Part shown: positions 13,336-19,937 of the stretch, piece by piece | How positions within the stretch are numbered: the stretch's first letter is position 1 | How the letters are laid out: every line of letters starts with the position of its first letter | Source of the DNA: JBBPZA01 sp038199375 | Lineage (GTDB): Bacteria > Actinomycetota > Thermoleophilia > Solirubrobacterales > Solirubrobacteraceae | Direction of reading: 5' to 3' | Assembly (NCBI GenBank): GCA_038199375.1 | Contig: JBBPZA010000026.1 | Location: 1 to 19,937, forward strand | Length of the DNA stretch: 19,937 bases | Program-made: the position numbers and the translations under genes | Notes under the pieces: model-generated | What the model was told of the DNA's origin: nothing | The model's input: the letters and a program-made list of their open reading frames with translations, nothing else | Databases searched by the model: none

Positions 13336-14963
13336 CTAGCGCTTCACTTTGATTGATTTCATGACCGTCCGTCGGTTTCCGGCGACGTCGGTGACCACCA
13401 CGCGCACCCGAGCACGGAACTTCTTCGCGCTCCCGATCAACTTCTTGCTCGGCTTGAGGGTGATCGTCGTCGTACCCGACCCCCGCGAGACGGCCCGGCT
13501 CGCCAGCGACAGGTTGAATTTGGCCGCCAACGTCGCCTTCTTCGCACTGCCATCCAGCGTCGCGTCGATCGAGGAGGGTTCGTTCCGGGTCACCTTCGCC
13601 TTGACGCCCTTGAGAAACGCCCTGAGCGACATGGACGAACGTACGCCCGACAGCGAGACGATCGGCGCAGTCGTATCCCGCACCACCGTCGGCGTCGGCG
13701 TCAACGTCGGCGTCGGCGTCGGCGTCGGCGTCGGAGTAGGCGTCGGGGTCGGGGTCGGATCCGGGCCCTGCTTGAAGGTGGCGATGACGTTCTGGGCGGC
13801 CGCCACGGTCACCGTGCAGGTGTTGGTGCTCGTGCTGTCGCAACCAGTCCAGCCCGTGAATCGGGAACCCGACGTCGATGGACCGGCCGTCAACACCACC
13901 GCGGAGCCGCCGTTGTAGGTCTCGGTGCAGTCTGCGCCGCAGTTGATTCCGGTTCCGACCACGGTGCCGGTCCCGGTGCCGTCCTTGCTGACGGTCAGGG
14001 TCTGCGGCGGGTTGGGGGCGAAGGTTGCGGTGACCCGCCTTGCCGCCGTGATGCCCACCGTGCAGGTGGTGGCGTTGGAGCTGTCGCAACCGTTCCAGCT
14101 CGCGAGGTTGGAACCCGCCGTCGGATTCGCGGTCAGGACGACCGAGGTTCCGTCGGGATAAGCCGACGCGCAGACTCCCCCGCAGGCGATCCTCGGTCCG
14201 GTAACGCTCCCGGTTCCAGTGAAGTTGCCGCTGCCCGTGGTCACATTGTCCACCGTCACCGTCCGCTCAGGGCCTCCTCCCCCGGTTATGTCAAGGCTCC
14301 AGCCCCCGGTGATAGAGCCAGAGTCCCCAGGAAACCGATCGAGGACGTAGAGGCTCCACGTCCCGTTCGGATCGAAGCCGTTGAGCGCCGAAGCCAGAGC
14401 GGTTGAGTCGTTGCACGGAGTCCCCCCTGCGGTGGGGCCGGGGTTGCAGAACCGGCGGCCGGGTCCGGGGGGTGGAAATACGACGGAAGACTCGAAGGAG
14501 ATGTTGCCGATGTAGGCGGCCGGCCGGTAGGAGCCATTGTCGAAGGGCGCATTGGCGGGCAGAGGCGCCGCCGCGGAGTCGTCGAGCGTGAAGGTGACGT
14601 TCGAGGCGGGGACGCGACCGCCCGCGCTGTTCATGAAGAGCAGGCTGTTGCCCCCCGGTGGCACCAGGACCAGGGAAAGGTCTACGGGGAACCCATGGCT
14701 GAAACCGGTGAGTGTCACGTCGACATCGGTCGTCGTCCCCGTCACGCCGCTGACGTCGATCGTCGAGGGATACGGCGTGGCGGGCCCCGAATCGTTGATC
14801 ACGATGGGGTTCGTATTGGAGAAAGTGGCCGCGCCGGCTGCGGAAGCCAGCGAGAGGAGCAGGCCACAGGCCAGGCTCGAGGCCAGCGCCGCTCGCCTGC
14901 ACCGGCCCCGGATCGCGCTGCGCCGGAGGTGCATGCTGATTCTTGCCGGCAATCTGTAGCGTT

Positions 14964-14967
<4 letters not shown>
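13336..14967 (-). CDS. secreted P-domain / bacterial-repeat surface protein
   Basis: 543 residues. A basic N-terminus and hydrophobic run (about 26-47, ending SAAGAA) form a signal peptide. Residues about 48-235 resemble a P/Homo-B domain of the proprotein convertase type: INDSGPATPYPSTIDV, FPVDLSLVLVPPGG, FDPNGTWSLYVLDRFPGDSG and SITGGWSLDI. Two Cys-containing, divergent InlB-like repeats follow (about 236-316 and 320-400, IACGGVCASAYPDG and INCGADCTETYNGG). Then come a (Thr-Pro)n linker and a C-terminal beta domain ending DVAGNRRTVMKSIKVKR. No protease catalytic domain and no LPxTG motif are visible, so it is probably an adhesive or structural surface protein. ATG 14967 overlaps the stop of the upstream gene as ATGA. 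Confidence 0.8.
13373..13660. repeat. duplicated C-terminal domain DNA, copy A
   Basis: This stretch of the P-domain gene closely matches 15004-15290 in the neighbouring TolB-like gene. Positions 13373-13410 and 15004-15041 are identical over 38 bases, and similar long runs recur to the region coding SLRAF(L/G)KGV. The two copies point to recent duplication or gene conversion within the operon. Confidence 0.85.
13688..13758. repeat. GGCGTC hexanucleotide repeat coding a Thr-Pro linker
   Basis: About 11-12 imperfect hexamers (ggcgtc with g, a and aac variants) code the Thr-Pro run of the P-domain protein on the minus strand. Changes by whole units would keep the reading frame and change only linker length. 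The perfect core is near 13706-13732. Confidence 0.9.
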
Positions 14968-16532
<1,565 letters not shown>

Positions 16533-16657
16533 GAATATCAGGCCGGCCCGAGCCACTCAATATATGTAGAACGCATTTAGTACGGCCCGCGGAGCTCGCT
16601 AACCAATCCACAGATCCACAGATGGTCAGAGGCGGCCTGGCCGTAGTCTTCTGGGGT
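16533..16657. promoter_or_regulatory. divergent promoter region of the surface-protein genes
   Basis: 125 bp between the minus-strand propeller gene and the plus-strand RCC1 gene. It holds one of the most AT-rich patches in the window (about 16556-16580). TATATT (16564..16559, minus) is a good -10 candidate about 27 bases before ATG 16532. ATCCACAG is tandemly repeated at 16606-16613 and 16614-16621, a possible regulator site. No clear -35 elements were seen. Confidence 0.45.
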
Positions 16658-18721
16658 ATGAGCAGATTGAGAATCGCCGGTCGCGCTCGCCCCGGTACCG
16701 GCCTATGCGCGGTCCTGGCGGTGACCGGCTTGGGAATAGCCCTTCCGGCCGGCGCGGCAGCCGAGCAGGCCTCACGACCCACCTCGACGGCCTCGGCACG
16801 ACTCGACACGGGCGGTCGCCAAGCCTGCGCGTTCCTCGCCAATGACAGCGTGCGCTGTTGGGGATACGGCGAGGAAGGCGAGTTGGGCTATGGCAACAAG
16901 GACACCATCGGCGACGACGAGACGCCCGGCTCGGTCGGACCGGTGAACCTCGGCGGCGGGCGTACCGCCACGGCGATCGGCGCGGGCGACGTTCACACCT
17001 GCGCGCTGCTCGCCGACTCGAACGTCTCCGAAGCCTCCAACGTGCGCTGCTGGGGCTTTGGCGGCAACGGCCGACTCGGCTATGGCAACACGAGCAACAT
17101 CGGCGACGACACCGGTGAGACCCCGGGCTCGGTGGCGCCGGTGGACCTGGGCGCCGGGAGGCCTGCCGTGTCGATCAGCGCCGGCGGTGCTCACAGCTGT
17201 GTAGTGCTTCAAGACGCCAACACCCCCAACGACTCCAACGCGCGCTGCTGGGGGTTCGGCGACAACGGAGAGCTCGGCTACGGCAACACCGCGGATCGTG
17301 AGCTGCGCCGTCTCCCGCCCGAGAACATCGGCGACGACGAGCCCGCCGGCTCGGGCGGGCCGGTCAACCTCGGCTCCAACCGCCGCGCCGTGGCGATCAG
17401 CGCCGGCGCCCGCCACACCTGCGCGCTGCTCGACGACGGCAACGTGCGCTGCTGGGGCTTGGGCGGCAACGGAGAGCTCGGCTATGGCAACACCAGCAAC
17501 ATCGGCGACAACTTCAACGAGACCCCGGGCACGGTGGAGCCGGTGAACCTGGGCACCGGCCGCACTGCCGCGGCGATCAGCGCCGGGGACTTCCACACCT
17601 GCGCGCTGCTCGACGACTCGAACGTCCCCGACGACTCCAACGTGCGCTGCTGGGGCTTCGGCGGCAACGGCGGACTCGGCTACGGCAACACGAACACCAT
17701 CGGCGACGACCCCGGCGAGACCCCGGGCTCGGCGGGCCCGGTCGACCTCGGCGCCGGGCGGACTGCCGTGGCGATCAGCGCCGGCGGTACCCACACCTGC
17801 GCGCTACTCGAAGACACCAACGCCCCCGGCGACTCCAACGTACGCTGCTGGGGCTACGGCGCCAGCGGCCAACCGGGCTATGGCAACACGAACACCATCG
17901 GCGACAACGAGACGCCCGGCTCGGCGGGTCCGGTAGACCTCGGGACTGGACGTCGAGCCACGGCGATCAGCGCAGGCGGCCGCCACACCTGCGCAAGGCT
18001 CGATGACGGCAACGTGCGCTGCTGGGGCTACGGCGCCAACGGCCGACTCGGCAACTGCAGCCCGAACAACATCGGCGACGACGAGCTCCCCGGCTCGATC
18101 GGTCCAATCGACCTCGAGACGCCGGGCGCAGGCTGCCCCACCTCCGGAGGAGGCGGCGGCGACTCGGTTCCGACGCCAGGCACCGGCGGTGACCAGAGCG
18201 GCGGCGGGATTCCCGTCGGTCCAGGCACCGGAGGGGCCCAGCGTAACTCGGTGAACCCGCTCAGACAAGAGGCGCTGCGCGCACGCGCGCTGCGCAGCTG
18301 CATGGCGCGGGCGGCGCGCAAGCCGACACGTGAGCGAAGTCGCGGCCGTGCGGCCTGCCTCAAGCGCTACGGGCGCACGCCCGCCCGCGTCACCGACCTG
18401 CGGGCACGCGGCGTCTCGAAGAAGCAGATCCTGCTCAGCTTCACCGCGCCCGGCACGGACGGGCGCCGCCCGCCCGCCGCCCGCACGTACCTCGTCAAGC
18501 AGTCCGTCCGCCCAATTCGCAAAGCCCGCGATTTCGCGCGCGGACAGACCCTGTGCAAGGGCACCTGCCGCTTCAAAGTGACCCGGGTCGGCACGACGCT
18601 CAAGCTCACGATCACCGACCTTCGCCCGGGTACCACCTACTACTACGCGATCCAAGCCCGCGACAACGTCTCGCGCAGGCTCGGCCCGCGCTCGAAGGCG
18701 GCGCAGGCAAGAACGCGGTAG
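16658..18721 (+). CDS. secreted RCC1-repeat (seven-blade) surface protein
   Basis: 687 residues from ATG 16658; ATG 16622 would add 12. The N-terminus has a basic start, a hydrophobic run (LCAVLAVTGLGIAL) and PAGAAAEQ, a signal peptide with an AxA site. Seven repeats follow, each built as HTCALLDD.NVRCWG.G.NG.LGYGNT..IGDD..PGS..PV.LG. The VRCWG core occurs seven times, as expected for a closed seven-bladed RCC1-type propeller. A Gly/Thr/Pro linker (about 495-530) leads to a Cys- and Arg-rich helical stretch and then a C-terminal fibronectin III-like domain (LRPGTTYYYAIQARDN). In bacteria such secreted RCC1 proteins have no assigned role; guanine-nucleotide exchange should not be assumed. Likely extracellular and calcium- or ligand-binding. 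Confidence 0.85.
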   Translation: MSRLRIAGRARPGTGLCAVLAVTGLGIALPAGAAAEQASRPTSTASARLDTGGRQACAFLANDSVRCWGYGEEGELGYGNKDTIGDDETPGSVGPVNLGGGRTATAIGAGDVHTCALLADSNVSEASNVRCWGFGGNGRLGYGNTSNIGDDTGETPGSVAPVDLGAGRPAVSISAGGAHSCVVLQDANTPNDSNARCWGFGDNGELGYGNTADRELRRLPPENIGDDEPAGSGGPVNLGSNRRAVAISAGARHTCALLDDGNVRCWGLGGNGELGYGNTSNIGDNFNETPGTVEPVNLGTGRTAAAISAGDFHTCALLDDSNVPDDSNVRCWGFGGNGGLGYGNTNTIGDDPGETPGSAGPVDLGAGRTAVAISAGGTHTCALLEDTNAPGDSNVRCWGYGASGQPGYGNTNTIGDNETPGSAGPVDLGTGRRATAISAGGRHTCARLDDGNVRCWGYGANGRLGNCSPNNIGDDELPGSIGPIDLETPGAGCPTSGGGGGDSVPTPGTGGDQSGGGIPVGPGTGGAQRNSVNPLRQEALRARALRSCMARAARKPTRERSRGRAACLKRYGRTPARVTDLRARGVSKKQILLSFTAPGTDGRRPPAARTYLVKQSVRPIRKARDFARGQTLCKGTCRFKVTRVGTTLKLTITDLRPGTTYYYAIQARDNVSRRLGPRSKAAQARTR
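16800..18115 (+). repeat. seven tandem RCC1-type coding repeats, about 200 bp each
   Basis: The coding units share long near-identical runs such as gtgcgctgctggggct and ctatggcaacac, and unit length varies by optional insertions: SNVPDDS-type loops before RCWG, and a 7-8-residue insertion in unit 3 after GNTAD. DNA-level similarity is high enough to permit recombination between units. Confidence 0.85.
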
Positions 18722-18731
18722 TCGAGCATGC

Positions 18732-19090
18732 CTACCGGACGACGGTGAAGGTCACGGTCCTCGTCTTCGTGCGGACTCCGCCGGCGGACCCGGTCGCCGC
18801 CGCACGATAGGAACCGGGAGCGAGGAACTTCCGCCCGAAGCGGCCCCTGAAGGTCGCCTTGTTCGTGCCGGTCACGCTCTTCTTGGTAAAGCTGCCGACC
18901 TTGACTTGGAGCGTGCAGGCGCCACGCTTGCAATTGCTCTTGGTCTTCCGCCGACACTTCGAGCCTACGCGGCGTCCACGCGTCTTGCGCGCGAACGTGA
19001 ACTTCACCGTCGCTGGCCGCGAGAGCTTGTAGCGGAAGGTCGTGCCCAGTCGTAGACGTTCACGGGGTGTCGTGTCGGCGGGCCGGGTTC
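18732..19090 (-). pseudogene. truncated basic surface-domain gene (3' end)
   Basis: The minus frame from about 19090 to TGA at 18732 codes a basic domain: LRLGTTFRYKLSRPATVKF, then KCRRKTKSNCKRGACTLQV, GRFGRKFLAPGSYRAAATG and TRTVTFTVVR. This is a C-terminal domain style found on secreted proteins of Thermoleophilia. The frame stays open to 19208 but becomes proline-rich and meaningless there, where it lies antisense-free but out of frame with the transposase remnant. No signal peptide or N-terminal domains remain. I read it as the 3' end of a larger secreted-protein gene cut off by a mobile element. A short intact gene starting at 19208 is less likely. Confidence 0.6.
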
Positions 19091-19137
19091 CTTCTGTGGG
19101 AAATCTGGGGTGGGGGCGTGGCGTGCGCCCGGTGAGG

Positions 19138-19398
19138 TCAGGGGCTGTGCGCGGCGGCGGGCAGCAGCGAGGGGGCGGGTAGCCGGTGGGCGGCGGCGGC
19201 GGCGTCAACGAGCCAGGCTAGGACGGGGCGTTGTTGCAGGCGGCAGGTTTCGCGGACCGATTGGACGCGCTCGATCCAGCGGCTGCCGCGGTCAGACTGG
19301 GTGCCGCCTTGGAGCTTGCGCATCAGGACGGCGTGGCGGACCGCCCTTTCTAGGCATTGGCCTGCGCCTCCTGGATCCGCGGATGTGCTCCGAGCGGG
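19138..19398 (-). pseudogene. IS66-family transposase, C-terminal remnant
   Basis: The frame from 19398 down to TGA 19140..19138 codes LERAVRHAVLMRKLQGGTQS, then DRGSRWIERVQSVRETCRLQ and LVDAAAAAHRLPAPSLLP. This matches the C-terminal end of IS66-type DDE transposases (AER..R.AV..RK...GT.S..G.....R..S...TCR.QGR....L..A). The frame is blocked upstream by a stop at 19401..19399, and the usual NNxAER is altered (GQCLER), so the gene is decayed. Coding signal further upstream is scrambled among frames. It lies directly beyond the truncated surface-domain gene. Confidence 0.7.
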
Positions 19399-19737
19399 TC
19401 ACGAGGACATGGTCGGCTGGCAGACCGAAGCTCGACGCACCGGTGTCGTGCACCGCGCGAGCGTCGCAGCCCCTCGAGCAGACCGCCGGCCCCCGACGGC
19501 GACGAGCCGTCCGCCGCGCGCAAAGCTGCTCGGCCATGCGGTGGCAGAGGCGCGCGAGGCGCGTCGCCTCGGCGGCGAAGTAGCGCTCCTCCCGTAGGCG
19601 GGAGGGATGGCCTGCGAATCGAGAAGACGCGGGGCACGACCTGGCATCAGGCGCGTACGCACTTCGCGCCGTCCGTGGAAATGGGCGTCTTGCCCTCACG
19701 AGCTGTGCGAAGACACCTCAACCCATGTCGCCGCGGG
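19399..19737. other. degenerate region, probably mobile-element debris
   Basis: No convincing gene. Overlapping minus frames such as that coding YFAAEATRLARLCHRMAEQL look protein-like for short stretches but do not join the transposase frame without frameshifts. I found no terminal inverted repeats or target-site duplication. The stretch ends at the stop codon of the next surface-protein gene. Confidence 0.45.
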
Positions 19738-19937
19738 TCAGTCCTTGATGCGGATCTGGCGCTTGACCAAACGCGTGTTACCCGCCGCATCGGTCGCGAA
19801 GATCCGCATCCGCGCCGTCGAGCGCCGACCCCGCCTCAGGCCCTTCTTGACCGCCTTGAGCGCCTTCTTGGTCAACTTGATCTTCAGCACCAGCTTCGTG
19901 CGCGCCTTGACCTTGGTCTTGACCGTCGCCAGCTTGA
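19738..19937 (-). CDS. C-terminal end of a secreted/surface protein (partial)
   Basis: 66 codons to TGA 19740..19738; the gene continues past the right edge. The product includes KLVLKIKLTKKALKAVKKGL, then RRSTARMRIFATDAAGNTRL and ends KRQIRIKD. This is the C-terminal beta domain (..KLxLxLxKKAxKxVKKxL...DAAGNxRxxxxxIxI) typical of many large extracellular proteins of Solirubrobacterales, and related in style to the C-termini of the two linker-bearing proteins in this window. The function of the missing part is unknown. Confidence 0.75.
   Translation of the reverse strand, partial: KLATVKTKVKARTKLVLKIKLTKKALKAVKKGLRRGRRSTARMRIFATDAAGNTRLVKRQIRIKD

Noticed and set aside
10352..13339. 995-codon plus-strand frame
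   Set aside because: It is a mirror of hypF, whose motifs are complete; long antisense frames are common in GC-rich genes.
13688..13758. CRISPR-like short repeats
   Set aside because: The units are contiguous hexamers inside a coding frame, with no spacers and no cas genes.
16772..17794. 340-codon minus-strand frame across the RCC1 gene
   Set aside because: Its apparent repeats are only the antisense reading of the RCC1 units.
19399..19699. minus-strand frames after the IS66 remnant as a real gene
   Set aside because: They do not continue the transposase frame, have no recognisable domain and overlap each other in all frames, as expected for GC-rich debris.

Overview
This is a high-GC window (strong G/C preference at third codon positions) that most likely comes from an actinobacterium of the Thermoleophilia/Solirubrobacterales type, possibly a metagenomic assembly. 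The best clue is a set of secreted proteins ending in a basic C-terminal beta domain that finishes with a 'DxAGN' motif, sometimes preceded by Thr-Pro linkers. I know this protein style from that lineage, but placing the organism there is inference.

Layout. Positions 1-54 (minus) hold the first 18 codons of a family 2 glycosyltransferase. Facing it are a 70-aa biotin/lipoyl carrier protein and a crotonase-fold enzyme. The crotonase start region lies in a 50-bp tandem duplication. A vapBC-type toxin-antitoxin (TA) pair follows (1303-1934). On the minus strand are a six-helix, histidine-bearing membrane protein and a selenium-binding protein 56/methanethiol oxidase homologue, then a Phd/PIN toxin-antitoxin pair, a Uma2-family nuclease and a possible small ORF (2080-5668).

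The centre is a biotin operon, bioB-bioF-bioD (5794-8982). BioB has a long C-terminal tail, and a 20-codon proline-rich ORF lies between bioB and bioF. bioA and bioC/bioH functions are not in the window. An AbiE-like TA pair (9137-10554) follows, with a double-HTH antitoxin and a nucleotidyltransferase toxin. It converges on hypF (10604-13066), the hydrogenase-maturation carbamoyltransferase.

The last third is a cell-surface region. A two-gene minus-strand operon encodes a TolB-like propeller protein and a P-domain/bacterial-repeat protein. Both end in the same Thr-Pro linker plus C-terminal domain. Divergent to it is a secreted seven-repeat RCC1 protein. Beyond lie a truncated basic surface-domain gene, a decayed IS66-like transposase end, and the 3' end of another surface protein with the same C-terminal style.

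How the parts connect. The biotin operon makes the cofactor that the small carrier protein at the left end needs. The crotonase next to that carrier suggests acyl-CoA metabolism. Three toxin-antitoxin modules plus Uma2 mark the left and central parts as an accessory region. Their promoters share a pattern: a -10-like hexamer 6-8 nt before the start codon, as expected for leaderless mRNAs. No rRNA, tRNA or CRISPR array was recognised.
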